Of a stretch of DNA of 64,000 nt, positions 8,825 to 16,931 are shown in pieces (the first letter of the stretch is position 1; every line of letters begins with the position of its first letter). The stretch is from contig NZ_JAANCM010000003.1 in assembly GCF_011603255.1 (NCBI RefSeq), positions 186,001 through 250,000 of the forward strand. Direction: 5' to 3'. The notes under the pieces were generated by a model. It saw only the letters and a list, made by a program, of their open reading frames with translations. It did not search any database and was not told the origin of the DNA. The translations under genes and the position numbers were made by a program. The DNA is from Ferranicluibacter rubi (GTDB lineage Bacteria > Pseudomonadota > Alphaproteobacteria > Rhizobiales > Rhizobiaceae).

Positions 8825-10003
8825 TTAAGGCCGCCTCTCCCGGGTGAAGAGCTCGTAAAGCACGAGCAGCAGCACTGTGGCTGCGAACACCACGATGCCG
8901 ATGACCTCAAGGCCGAGGGAGCGGGTCATCAGGCCTGTGAGGGCCGTAACCACGGCGCCGCCGAGGCCTGCGGCGGCGATCTGGAAGCCGATCGCGCTGT
9001 TGGCGTGCTCGCGCCCGACGCGCCCGGGCGTCAGGCTGATCAGCGAGGCGAAGATGGGCGCGAAGAAGAAGCCGATCATCATCAGGCCGAGCACGCCGAG
9101 CGCCGGCACCGGGGCGAGCCAGAACAGGAGCGCGCCGAGCGCTGCGGCGAGAATGCAGATTCGCAGCGTCTTGAGGAGGGGCACCCGGTTGGCGATGAAG
9201 CCGAAACCGATGCGCCCTATGGTGAGGCTGCCCCAGAAGAGGCCCACCACGAGGCCGGCATTGGTTTCCGAAAAGCCGCGCCCGAGCGTCAGCAGCGTGT
9301 AGCTCCACTGTGCCGCCGTCACCTCGATGCCGCAATAGACAAAGAAGACGAGCATGCCGAACCAGACGACCGGCTTGCGCAGGGTCTCCGATACCGGCGC
9401 TGCGGGCAGCTCCTCCGCGACGTCGTGTCCGATCTCCGCCACCTCCTCCCAGCGCGACCGGGTGAGGAAGAACGTGGCGGCCAGGACCAGCTGCGCGCTG
9501 CCGACAATCGCGTAGCTTACCTGCCAGACGAGCCCTGACCCGAGCACGCCGGAGACGAGCAGCGGTCCGATGGTAGTGCCGAGGCCGAAGAAGGCATGCA
9601 GCCAGTTGAGGATCTGTGGGCTGAAATGGCGCGCGCCATAAGCGTTTAGCCCCGCATCGACCGCGCCACCACCGAGCCCGGCGAGGAAACCGAGCGCAAT
9701 CATCAGCGGCCACGCCGGCGTGAGCGCGAAGCCGAGCAGGCCGATGGCGGCGGCGAGCGTCGACAGCGCCAGCACCATGCCGATTGGTACGCGCCGCAGC
9801 ACCGCGCCGCTCATGAAACTCGCCGCTAGATAGCCGGCCGTGGTGACCGCAACCAAAAGCCCGAGCCGGTCGAGCGGCAACGTGAAATCCGCGCGGATCG
9901 ACGGCCAGGACACGCCGAGAAGACCATCGGGAAGCCCGAGGCTGATGAAGGCGAGAAAGGCCAGCGTCGTGAGAAAACTGCGTTTCGACATTTCGGAGAT
10001 CAT
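8825..10003 (-). CDS. MFS transporter (FucP/YbjJ-like)
   Basis: Major facilitator superfamily permease of 392 residues with about 12 membrane helices. Seen: FISLGLPDGLLGVSWPSIRADF in the first helix, a loop RRVPIGMVLALSTLAAA, FGLGTTIGPLLVSGVLG in helix 5, and a second half starting KPVVWFGMLVFFVYCGIEVT with GFIANRVPLLKTLR. The wording of helix 1 and helix 7 is typical of the FucP/YbjJ branch (sugar or unknown substrate). The stop is 3 bases from the end of the convergent secreted-protein gene. An internal ATG at 9991 is a possible alternative start. Substrate unknown. Confidence 0.82.
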   Translation of the reverse strand: MISEMSKRSFLTTLAFLAFISLGLPDGLLGVSWPSIRADFTLPLDRLGLLVAVTTAGYLAASFMSGAVLRRVPIGMVLALSTLAAAIGLLGFALTPAWPLMIALGFLAGLGGGAVDAGLNAYGARHFSPQILNWLHAFFGLGTTIGPLLVSGVLGSGLVWQVSYAIVGSAQLVLAATFFLTRSRWEEVAEIGHDVAEELPAAPVSETLRKPVVWFGMLVFFVYCGIEVTAAQWSYTLLTLGRGFSETNAGLVVGLFWGSLTIGRIGFGFIANRVPLLKTLRICILAAALGALLFWLAPVPALGVLGLMMIGFFFAPIFASLISLTPGRVGREHANSAIGFQIAAAGLGGAVVTALTGLMTRSLGLEVIGIVVFAATVLLLVLYELFTRERRP

Positions 10004-10057
10004 GCCTTCATCTGGGGAAGCGGTCGGGTGTTGTCGGTTGAAGGCGAACGACCCGCC

Positions 10058-10405
10058 TCACGGTGCCCCGTCGGGTGTGTCGGCCAGCACACAGGCCAGC
10101 AGGCCGGGAAAGCGTGCATCGAGATCCTGCCGCCGCAGCGTTAGGCGCCTTCCCCGGCCGGATGCCTCGTTGCGGATGATGCCAGCCTCGCGCAGCACCT
10201 TCATGAGATGCGACTTGGTCGATTTCGGCGTCGAGGCATCGGAAAGATGGCATTGCGCCATATCGAGCGGGCCAGAGGCAAGCTGCCGCACGATCGCGAG
10301 CCGCTCCGGATCGCTGAACGCGAAGAGCACCTGCGTCAGCTTCAGGTCGCCCGGTTCGGGATGGGGGAGATCCAAATGCGGGATGGGAGCGATATCGGGT
10401 GTCAT
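10058..10405 (-). CDS. ArsR-family winged-helix repressor
   Basis: 115-residue DNA-binding repressor of the ArsR/SmtB fold. Seen: KLTQVLFAFSDPERLAIVRQ (helix 1-2), MAQCHLSDASTPKSTKSHLM (recognition region) and IIRNEASGRGRRLTLRRQDL (wing). The recognition helix replaces the usual metal-site CVC with a CH pair, and no obvious metal ligands remain, so the inducer may be organic. It diverges from an MFS gene; the 76-bp gap carries two copies of a GTTCGA-N6-TYGAAC inverted repeat (10407-10468), so it most likely represses the MFS gene and itself. Confidence 0.85.
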   Translation of the reverse strand: MTPDIAPIPHLDLPHPEPGDLKLTQVLFAFSDPERLAIVRQLASGPLDMAQCHLSDASTPKSTKSHLMKVLREAGIIRNEASGRGRRLTLRRQDLDARFPGLLACVLADTPDGAP

Positions 10406-10406
10406 G

Positions 10407-10468
10407 GTTCGAATTTAGTTGAACGGACACGCCTTTGCCAGTAAAGAAAAGTTCGAAAAATCTCGAAC
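10407..10468. promoter_or_regulatory. Paired ArsR operator candidates
   Basis: Two inverted repeats of the same form lie between the divergent arsR-type gene and the MFS gene: GTTCGA-ATTTAG-TTGAAC at 10407-10424 (one mismatch) and GTTCGA-AAAATC-TCGAAC at 10451-10468 (perfect). Centres are 44 bp apart, about four helical turns, so two dimers would sit on the same face. The first begins 2 bases upstream of the repressor start; the second ends 13 bases before the MFS start. Confidence 0.75.
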
Positions 10469-10481
10469 TGTCGGGGGACAC

Positions 10482-11678
10482 ATGACCGACGTGCTGCTCA
10501 AGATACCGGTAAACATGAACGCCGGTTTCCGCCTGACCCTCGCCGCCATGGCGGTGATGATGGCCGGCGCCAGCGCGCCCTCGCCCTTCTACCCTACGCT
10601 CCAGCAGGAGCTCGGCTTCACGTCGATGACGCTCACTGCGGTCTTCGCCGTGTACACCGTCACCCTGCTCGCCTCGCTGCTCGTCATGGGGTCGCTGTCC
10701 GACCATGTCGGCCGACGCCCGGTCATCTCGGCGGGCTTCGCGCTGATGGCGTTCAGCCTCACGCTCTTCTGGCAGGCGCAGGACGTGGGCAGCCTCGTCA
10801 TCTCGCGCATCCTGCAGGGCGTCGCCGCCGGCCTGCTCCTGTCGACGCTGTCGGCCGCCGTCGTCGATTTCGAGCCAAAGGACAGGCCCGGCAGCGCCTC
10901 CATCTGGAATTCCGTCGTTCCGCTCAGCGGGCTTGCCGTGGGGGCCCTGGTCGCAGGCCTGCTGATGGACGCGACATTGACGGCGAAGGCGAGCGTCTTC
11001 GGCGCGCTGGTTGCAGGATCCGCCCTCTTTGCCGGCCTCATCTGGTGCGTGCCGGAAACCGCACCGCGCCATGAAGGCGTCTGGGCGTCGCTCCGGCCGC
11101 GCATCGGCGTGCCCGCAGCCGCGGTGACCGCCTTCTGGCGCAGCGCGCCGGCCGTCATCGCCGGCTGGGCCACCGGCGGCCTCTATCTTGCGCTCGGCGC
11201 GCCGTTGGTGCGCAGCGTGTTCGGCGTGGAAGACCATACGAGGCAGGCGATCGTCATCGTCATTCTCTGCGGCGCGGGTGCGGCCGCCTGCTATGTGGCG
11301 CGCGGCCGCTCGTCACGCAGCGTCACCCTCTTCGGCACCGCGGCGCTCGCGCTCGGCACGACGCTCACGCTCGCCGCAATGGTCTGGACGTCCCTCCCCG
11401 CCTATCTTCTGGCGCTCACCATCGCCGGGACAGGGTTCGGCACCTGCTTCTATGGCGTCCTGCGCTCCATCGTGCCGGTCGTGCGCCCGCACGAGCGTGG
11501 CGAGCTCTTCGCCGCCCTCTTCACCTTGAGCTACCTCGCCTTCGGCCTGCCGACGCTTCTGGCAGGCCTCGCCATCGGCACGTTCGGCCTTGCCCCTACC
11601 GTCCTCGTCTATGGCGCGCTCATCGTGCTCTTCTCGACCATGGCGGGGCTGCTGCGCCTGTTCGGCACGCGGGACTGA
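10482..11678 (+). CDS. MFS efflux transporter controlled by divergent ArsR repressor
   Basis: Major facilitator permease of about 398 residues, 12 predicted helices. Seen: the MFS signature between helices 2 and 3 (GSLSDHVGRRPVISAGF), SRILQGVAAGLLLSTLSAAV in helix 4, and LIWCVPETAPRHEG after helix 6. Such proteins are usually drug or metabolite exporters. ATG 10482 has TCGGGGGA 4-11 bases upstream; an in-frame TTG at 10419 lies inside the first operator and is unlikely. It is the probable target of the divergent ArsR protein. Substrate unknown. Confidence 0.87.
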   Translation: MTDVLLKIPVNMNAGFRLTLAAMAVMMAGASAPSPFYPTLQQELGFTSMTLTAVFAVYTVTLLASLLVMGSLSDHVGRRPVISAGFALMAFSLTLFWQAQDVGSLVISRILQGVAAGLLLSTLSAAVVDFEPKDRPGSASIWNSVVPLSGLAVGALVAGLLMDATLTAKASVFGALVAGSALFAGLIWCVPETAPRHEGVWASLRPRIGVPAAAVTAFWRSAPAVIAGWATGGLYLALGAPLVRSVFGVEDHTRQAIVIVILCGAGAAACYVARGRSSRSVTLFGTAALALGTTLTLAAMVWTSLPAYLLALTIAGTGFGTCFYGVLRSIVPVVRPHERGELFAALFTLSYLAFGLPTLLAGLAIGTFGLAPTVLVYGALIVLFSTMAGLLRLFGTRD

Positions 11679-11813
11679 ACCTGTCATGGTTCCTGTCGCG
11701 CTTACCGGCGCGGATGTCGTGCCCGCACTGGCTTTCGCCGTCCCCGGCGCGTAGACAGGGTGATCCCAAGCCGATCCGTCACATCGCGTCGCAGGCGCGA
11801 CAGTCGGAACATC

Positions 11814-12680
11814 ATGACAGCCAAGACACGCGGTTACCTCTATGTCCTCCTCGCCATCACCATCTTTGCGGGACAGGATGCGTTCTCCAAGCTGCTCGGG
11901 GAAAAGTACCCGCCCATCATGGTCGTCATGGTGCGCTTCTGGGCCTTTGCCGTGTTCGTCATGGTCATGGCGGCGTTTGCACCGGGCGGGCTGAGACGGG
12001 CCTTCGTGACGCGGCGGCCGGTTCTACAGGTGTTTCGCGGCGTGCTGCTGGTCGGCGAGGTCGTCATCGTCGTCTTCGCCTTCATCACCGCCGGTCTCGC
12101 CATGAGCCAGTCCATCCTGCAAGCGACGCCGCTGATCGTGACCGTGCTGTCCGTGCCGCTCCTGGGCGAGAAAGTCGGCTGGCGGCGCGGCCTTGCGGTG
12201 GTCGCAGGCCTCTTGGGCGTGCTCGTCATTCTTAATCCGCTGTCGGTTGTGTTCGATCTTCGCCTGCTCGTGCCGCTCGTCGCCGCCTTCATATACGGCT
12301 TCTACAGCATCGCGACCCGGGCAGTGAGCCGGGACGATTCCGCTGTGACGAGCGTTCTCTATGCCGGCGTGTTCGGCGCACTGGCGGCAACGCTCGTCGG
12401 CCCGTTCTACTGGACGCCGATCGCGCCGGCCGACTGGCCCGCCATGATCGCGCTCTGCATCTGCGGCGCCACCAGCCACTATTTCCTGATCAAAGCCTAC
12501 GGCCTGCTGACGGCCGTCGAGGTGCAGCCCCTGACCTACCTGCAGCTCGTGCTGAGCGGCGGCATCGCGGTCCTGTTCTTCGGCGAGACCGTGACGATCA
12601 ACATGATCATCGGCGCCCTCATCGTCGTCGGCGCCGGGCTCTTCACCGTCTGGCGCGAACACCGCGTCGGTCTGCGGTAG
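11814..12680 (+). CDS. DMT-superfamily (EamA) transporter
   Basis: Inner-membrane drug/metabolite transporter of about 288 residues with ten hydrophobic segments in two EamA halves. Seen: LLAITIFAGQDAFSKLLGEKYP in helix 1, VVMVRFWAFAVFVMVM in helix 2, TPLIVTVLSVPLLGEKVGWRR at the end of half one, and PLTYLQLVLSGGIAVLFFGE in half two, the duplicated EamA pattern. ATG 11814 is preferred to an upstream GTG because the peptide begins with TAKTRGYLYVLLAIT at the first helix. It stands alone on this strand; substrate unknown. Confidence 0.87.
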   Translation: MTAKTRGYLYVLLAITIFAGQDAFSKLLGEKYPPIMVVMVRFWAFAVFVMVMAAFAPGGLRRAFVTRRPVLQVFRGVLLVGEVVIVVFAFITAGLAMSQSILQATPLIVTVLSVPLLGEKVGWRRGLAVVAGLLGVLVILNPLSVVFDLRLLVPLVAAFIYGFYSIATRAVSRDDSAVTSVLYAGVFGALAATLVGPFYWTPIAPADWPAMIALCICGATSHYFLIKAYGLLTAVEVQPLTYLQLVLSGGIAVLFFGETVTINMIIGALIVVGAGLFTVWREHRVGLR

Positions 12681-12694
12681 GCACCCGGTGCGCG

Positions 12695-13288
12695 TTATCG
12701 CGGCTCAGCCAGAAGCCCGGTTGCCAGCGCCTGAAACGCCTCGATCGCCTTTGGCAACACACGCGCCGCATCGCCGCTGGCGGCAACCCAAAGGGCAGCG
12801 TTCAGGGCGGCGCCGCTGAGAAGCCGGGCGGCGGCCTCCGGATCGACGGGCTTGACGATGCCGTCCCCGATCAGCCGCTCGATCGCGCGCTGCGTTACCT
12901 GCAGGCAGCTGTCCTGGCTCGGCCATTTCGAGGGGTCGCCCAGCACGGCAGGCCCGTCGAGAAGCACGATGCGCTGCACGTCCGGGTCGAGCGACATCTC
13001 GATATAGGCCGTCCCTTCCGCCAGAAGGCCGGCCCACGCATCGTCCATGCCAGCGCCGATCGCTTGCGCGCGTGCGGCCATCTCGCCGTCGATCTGATCG
13101 ACGACGGCAGCCAGCAGCCCCTTCTTGTCGCCGAAATTGTGGTAAAGCGCGCCCCGCGTCAGCCCCACTTCCGCCGTCAACTCATCCATGGAGGCGGCCG
13201 CATAGCCCTTGTCGGCAAAGGCGCGGCGCCCGGCCGCGATCAGCCTCGCCCGGTTTTCCTCCATCGTTTCCGCCCGTGTTCTCGCCAT
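12695..13288 (-). CDS. TetR-family transcriptional repressor of ridA gene
   Basis: 197-residue TetR/AcrR-type repressor. Seen: helix-turn-helix at residues 28-50 (MDELTAEVGLTRGALYHNF, then GDKKGLLAAVVDQ) and an all-helical ligand domain (LLDGPAVLGDPSKWPSQD, GIVKPVDPEAAARLLSG) typical of the TetR_C_33-like group. It diverges from a RidA-family gene, and the gap contains three copies of ATACG-N3-CGTAT, so it probably represses both genes. The inducing molecule is unknown; electrophilic or aromatic compounds are common for this group. Confidence 0.87.
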   Translation of the reverse strand: MARTRAETMEENRARLIAAGRRAFADKGYAAASMDELTAEVGLTRGALYHNFGDKKGLLAAVVDQIDGEMAARAQAIGAGMDDAWAGLLAEGTAYIEMSLDPDVQRIVLLDGPAVLGDPSKWPSQDSCLQVTQRAIERLIGDGIVKPVDPEAAARLLSGAALNAALWVAASGDAARVLPKAIEAFQALATGLLAEPR

Positions 13289-13306
13289 CTCAATCCTTCA
13301 TTTCAC

Positions 13307-13372
13307 ATACGAGACGTATCTTTATTTGACATACGCCTCGTATGCGACTACCTCTCTGCATACGCACCGTAT
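13307..13372. promoter_or_regulatory. Triple TetR operator, ATACG-N3-CGTAT
   Basis: Three perfect 13-bp palindromes in the gap between tetR and ridA: ATACGAGACGTAT at 13307-13319, ATACGCCTCGTAT at 13331-13343 and ATACGCACCGTAT at 13360-13372. Centres are 24 and 29 bp apart. Both genes start within 55 bases of an outer copy. Such perfect, repeated, short-spacer palindromes are characteristic TetR-dimer sites. Confidence 0.85.
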
Positions 13373-13425
13373 CTGAAACCTAGCGCGACCGGAAGCCGGA
13401 CACCGCTAACCTTGAGGATCACACC

Positions 13426-13815
13426 ATGACCGACCGCCAAGCCATCTTCCCCGCAGACCGCCACGCACTTTACGAAAAGCACCACTATTCCGCCGCCATC
13501 CGCTCGGGCGACCTCCTGTTCGTCTCCGGTCAGGTCGGCAGCCGCATAGATGGCTCGCCCGAGCCAGATTTCGCCGCCCAGGTGGAACGCGCCTTTGAAA
13601 ACCTGAAGGAAACGCTGGCCGCAGCCGGCTGTACGTTCGAGGACGTGCTGGACGTGACGACATTCCACACCGATCCGGAGCGCCAGTTCGAAACCATTCT
13701 ACCGATCAAGGACCGCTATTTCGGCACAAAGCCCTACCCGGCATGGACCGCCCTCGGCGTTACCTGGCTTTCTGGCTTCGATTTTGAAATCAAGGTTATC
13801 GCCCGCATTCCCTGA
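13426..13815 (+). CDS. RidA/YjgF-family protein
   Basis: 129-residue protein of the RidA (YjgF/YER057c/UK114) family. Archetypal RidA hydrolyses reactive enamine/imine intermediates from amino-acid metabolism; many family members have other or unknown activities. Seen: SGDLLFVSGQVGSRIDGSPE, the central ENLKETLAAAGCTFEDVLDV and the C-terminal WTALGVTWLSGFDFEIKVIA. The arginine that marks true RidA deaminases (R105-like, in a GxxRxxxE/VEI context) is not evident: LSGFDFEIKV has no such Arg, so this is probably a non-deaminase Rid subgroup. Probably repressed by the divergent TetR protein. Confidence 0.85.
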   Translation: MTDRQAIFPADRHALYEKHHYSAAIRSGDLLFVSGQVGSRIDGSPEPDFAAQVERAFENLKETLAAAGCTFEDVLDVTTFHTDPERQFETILPIKDRYFGTKPYPAWTALGVTWLSGFDFEIKVIARIP

Positions 13816-13832
13816 ACGGGGACAGGGGACCC

Positions 13833-14750
13833 TTACCCACCCTCCCGCCGCGCCTTGATGAAGTCGATGAAGGCGCGCAGGGGTGAGGGGACGAGGCGGC
13901 GGCCAGAGTAGTAGAGGAAGGGACCGGGGAAGCTCGGCCACCAGTCCTGCAGCACCGGCTCCAGCGCGCCTGAGTCGAAGTGCGGCTGCAGCCAGGTTTC
14001 AAACAGCGAGACGATGCCGAGGCCTTCGATGGCGACGGCGACACCGAGATCCGACCCGCCGCCGGCCTGCACGATGAGTTGCGGTGTGGGATCGACCCGC
14101 AAAGTCTCGTCCCCCCGCTCGAACTCCCAGGGCGTGACGGACCGCCCGGCAAAACGGCTGCGGATGCAGGTATGGGACAAGAGGTCGCTGGGATGCGTCG
14201 GCCGGCCCCGGGCCGTGAGATAGGCTGGCGATGCGGCGCTGGCAAAACGCTGGAGGCGCGGGCCGATGGGCACGGCGATCATGTCCTGCTCCAGCCGCTC
14301 GTCGTAGCGGATGCCGGCATCGCAGCCGGCAGCGTTGATGTCGACGAAGGTCTCGTCCGTCATGATTTCGAGCCGGATATCCGGATAGGCCTTGAGGAAG
14401 GCCGGGACGATCTGCGGCAGGATAAGCCGCGCCGCGCTGATCGGCACGTTCAATTTCAGGCTTCCCGCGGGCCGGTCGCCGAGGCCGACGACATGGCGGA
14501 GCGCCGCGTCGATTTCCCGCATCGCCGGGTTCACGCGCGCCATCAGCGCCCGCCCGGCCTCCGTCGGCACCACGCTGCGCGTCGTCCGGTTGAAAAGCCG
14601 GATGCCGAGCTGCGCTTCGAGCCGGCGAACGGCATCGCTCAGCGCCGAGGCGCTGCTGCCCGACGCCCGTGCCGCCTCGCGAAATCCGCCAGCGGAGGCC
14701 ACAGCGAGAAACGCCTTCACGTCGCCCATCTCAAAAGCGCTGTCCTGCAC
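13833..14750 (-). CDS. LysR-family transcriptional regulator
   Basis: LysR-type regulator of about 305 residues. Seen: N-terminal winged helix (MGDVKAFLAVASAGGFREAA, then SALSDAVRRLEAQLGIRLFN and RTTRSVVPTEAGRAL) and a periplasmic-binding-like effector domain (GSLKLNVPISAARLILPQIV). The chosen start is GTG 14750, which has GGAGGG five bases upstream and leaves a normal N-terminus; a longer reading to 14810 adds an unconserved leader. It diverges from the aldo/keto reductase gene 107 bp away and probably activates it. Effector unknown. Confidence 0.85.
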   Translation of the reverse strand: MQDSAFEMGDVKAFLAVASAGGFREAARASGSSASALSDAVRRLEAQLGIRLFNRTTRSVVPTEAGRALMARVNPAMREIDAALRHVVGLGDRPAGSLKLNVPISAARLILPQIVPAFLKAYPDIRLEIMTDETFVDINAAGCDAGIRYDERLEQDMIAVPIGPRLQRFASAASPAYLTARGRPTHPSDLLSHTCIRSRFAGRSVTPWEFERGDETLRVDPTPQLIVQAGGGSDLGVAVAIEGLGIVSLFETWLQPHFDSGALEPVLQDWWPSFPGPFLYYSGRRLVPSPLRAFIDFIKARREGG

Positions 14751-14857
14751 GACCCCTCCCTCATTGTCCGCCAGTCCGCACAACCTGTTCGCATTACCAC
14801 GGATTATCAAGCGACGGATACAGTTCTATCTTGGGCTTCATCAACAAGGAGGGTCCC

Positions 14858-15730
14858 ATGACCGATATCCGGAACGCCGGCACATTTCAGCTTGGAAGCT
14901 TTACCGTCAAACGCCTCGGTTACGGCGCCATGCAGCTCGCGGGAAAGGGCGTCTTCGGCCCGCCGCGCGATCGCGCGGAGGCGATCGCCGTGCTGCGTGA
15001 GGTCGTGGAAAGCGGCGTCGATCACATCGACACCAGCGATTTCTACGGCCCGCATGTCACCAACCAGATCATCCGCGAGGCGCTGCATCCCTATCCGGAT
15101 CATCTCGTCATCGTCACCAAGGTTGGCGCCGTGCGCGGCGCGGATGCCTCCTGGAAACCGGCATTCTCCAAAGACGATCTGACCAAAGCGGTGCATGAGA
15201 ATCTTGAGAACCTTGGGCTGGAGACGCTCCCCGTCGTCAACCTGCGTGCCATGTTCGATGTACACGGCCCGGCCGAGGGGTCGATCGAAGCGCCGCTGAC
15301 AGTGCTGGCAGAACTGCAGGCTAAGGGCCTCATCCGCCATATCGGCCTGTCGAACGTCACCCCGGCGCAGATCGCGCAAGGCCGCGGGATCACCGAGATC
15401 GTCTGCGTGCAGAACCAGTACAATCTCGCTCATCGCGGCGACGACGCCCTGATCGACAATCTCGCCGCCGTCGGCACGGCCTATGTGCCCTTCTTCCCCC
15501 TCGGCGGCTTCTCGCCCTTGCAGTCGGCAGCGCTCACCACTGCCGCGGCGGACCTTGGCGCCACGCCCATGCAGGTGGCACTCGCCTGGCTCCTGGCGCG
15601 GTCGCCCAACATCCTCCTCATCCCCGGTACATCCTCGCGCCCGCACCTGCGCGAAAACCTCGCTGCCGCCGGTCTAAAGCTTCCGGCCGACGTCCTCACC
15701 CGCCTCGATGCCATTGGGAGGGCCGGGTGA
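14858..15730 (+). CDS. Aldo/keto reductase
   Basis: NAD(P)H-dependent oxidoreductase of about 290 residues with the (beta/alpha)8 aldo/keto reductase fold, likely reducing an aldehyde or ketone. Seen: LGYGAMQLAGKG, catalytic Asp/Tyr in DHIDTSDFYGPHVTNQIIRE, the Lys segment HLVIVTKVGAV, GLIRHIGLSNVTPAQI and the cofactor tail ILLIPGTSSRPHLRENLAA. ATG 14858 follows AAGGAGGG. Divergent LysR gene upstream. The substrate is not indicated by sequence. Confidence 0.88.
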   Translation: MTDIRNAGTFQLGSFTVKRLGYGAMQLAGKGVFGPPRDRAEAIAVLREVVESGVDHIDTSDFYGPHVTNQIIREALHPYPDHLVIVTKVGAVRGADASWKPAFSKDDLTKAVHENLENLGLETLPVVNLRAMFDVHGPAEGSIEAPLTVLAELQAKGLIRHIGLSNVTPAQIAQGRGITEIVCVQNQYNLAHRGDDALIDNLAAVGTAYVPFFPLGGFSPLQSAALTTAAADLGATPMQVALAWLLARSPNILLIPGTSSRPHLRENLAAAGLKLPADVLTRLDAIGRAG

Positions 15731-15783
15731 TCAGGCTTATCCCAAGGATCTGCAACAGCCTGACGTCGTTGATTTCATGAGGC

Positions 15784-15802
15784 CGTCGGCACAAGGCCGA
15801 CG
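15784..15802. terminator. Weak bidirectional hairpin between convergent genes
   Basis: CGTCGGC-ACAAG-GCCGACG forms a 7-bp stem between the ends of the aldo/keto reductase gene (+) and the betaine ATPase gene (-). There is no T-run, so it is only a candidate terminator. Confidence 0.35.
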
Positions 15803-15830
15803 ATGACGTTTCGCAAACGGGATACAGGCG

Positions 15831-16931
15831 TCAGGCGACGTTCGCCCGGCTTCCCCCCGCTTGCTGGCCGATGTCGTGCGCATTGACCATGGCGCCTGCA
15901 AGCTGGCGGAAGCTGACGGTGCCCACGGGCTTGGCCGTTGCGTCTACCACAATGGCCTCGTCATCCGGCGTGCCGACGAGCATGCGGAGTGCCTCCTCGA
16001 TCGTCACGTCGGCGGCGATCGTGCGGCCGGCGGGTACATGGCTAGGGGCAAGTGTCCGCAGCGGCGTCATCACCGCCTCCACATGCACAACGCGGCCGCG
16101 GTTCACCTCGCGCACGAAGCTCGCCACATAGTCGTCGGCGGGCCGCAGCACGATGTCCTGGCTCGTGCCCTGCTGGATCACCTCGCCATCGCGCAGGATG
16201 GCGATCCGGTCGCCAAGGCGCAGGGCCTCGTCGAGGTCGTGCGTGATGAAGACAATGGTCTTGCGGATCTCGGCTTGGATGTCGAGAAGCACCGACTGCA
16301 TGTCCATGCGGATCAGCGGGTCGAGCGCGGAATAAGCCTCGTCCATCAGAAGCACGGGCGCGTCGTTGGACAGCGCGCGCGCCAGCCCCACGCGCTGCTG
16401 CATGCCGCCCGAGAGCTGGTTGGGATACTTGCTCTCGAAGCCCTTCAGCCCCACCCGCTCCAGCCAGCGCATGGCGATGTCGCGCGATTTCGTGCGCTCG
16501 ATGCCCTGGATCTCCAGGCCGAACATGGTGTTGTCGAGCACACTGCGGTGCGGCAGCAGCGCGAACTTCTGGAACACCATGGCCGTCTGGTGGCGGCGGA
16601 AATTGCGCAGTTCCGCGGGGTCCATCTTCACCACGTCGACACCATCGACCAGCACCTCGCCGGCCGTCGGGTCGATCAGCCGGTTGATGTGGCGGATCAG
16701 CGTGGACTTGCCGGAGCCCGAAAGGCCCATGATCACCTGGATCGAGCCCGAGGCGATCTCGATATTGATGTCGCGCAGGCCGAGTACGTGGCCGTGCACG
16801 GCGTTGAGCTCCGTCTTGGTCATGCCGTTGCGCACGGCATCGACATGGGCGCCAGCATTGGGGCCGAAGATCTTGTAGAGATTGCGGACGGCGATGCCGC
16901 CGAAAGCCATGCGGGGGGCCGGATCAACCAT
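15831..16931 (-). CDS. Glycine/proline-betaine-type ABC transporter ATP-binding protein (ProV/OpuAA-like)
   Basis: ATPase of a quaternary-amine importer, about 366 residues. Seen: Walker A GLSGSGKS near residue 70, signature LSGGMQQRV, Walker B VLLMDEA followed by YSALDPLIR (D-loop), switch VFITHDLDEALRLGD, and a C-terminal extension with CBS-like sequence (APSHVPAGRTIAADVTIEEA) as in ProV. ATG 16931 is chosen: it overlaps the permease stop by 8 bp (ATGGTTGA), giving translational coupling. Third gene of a binding protein-permease-ATPase operon transcribed leftwards. Confidence 0.9.
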   Translation of the reverse strand: MVDPAPRMAFGGIAVRNLYKIFGPNAGAHVDAVRNGMTKTELNAVHGHVLGLRDINIEIASGSIQVIMGLSGSGKSTLIRHINRLIDPTAGEVLVDGVDVVKMDPAELRNFRRHQTAMVFQKFALLPHRSVLDNTMFGLEIQGIERTKSRDIAMRWLERVGLKGFESKYPNQLSGGMQQRVGLARALSNDAPVLLMDEAYSALDPLIRMDMQSVLLDIQAEIRKTIVFITHDLDEALRLGDRIAILRDGEVIQQGTSQDIVLRPADDYVASFVREVNRGRVVHVEAVMTPLRTLAPSHVPAGRTIAADVTIEEALRMLVGTPDDEAIVVDATAKPVGTVSFRQLAGAMVNAHDIGQQAGGSRANVA

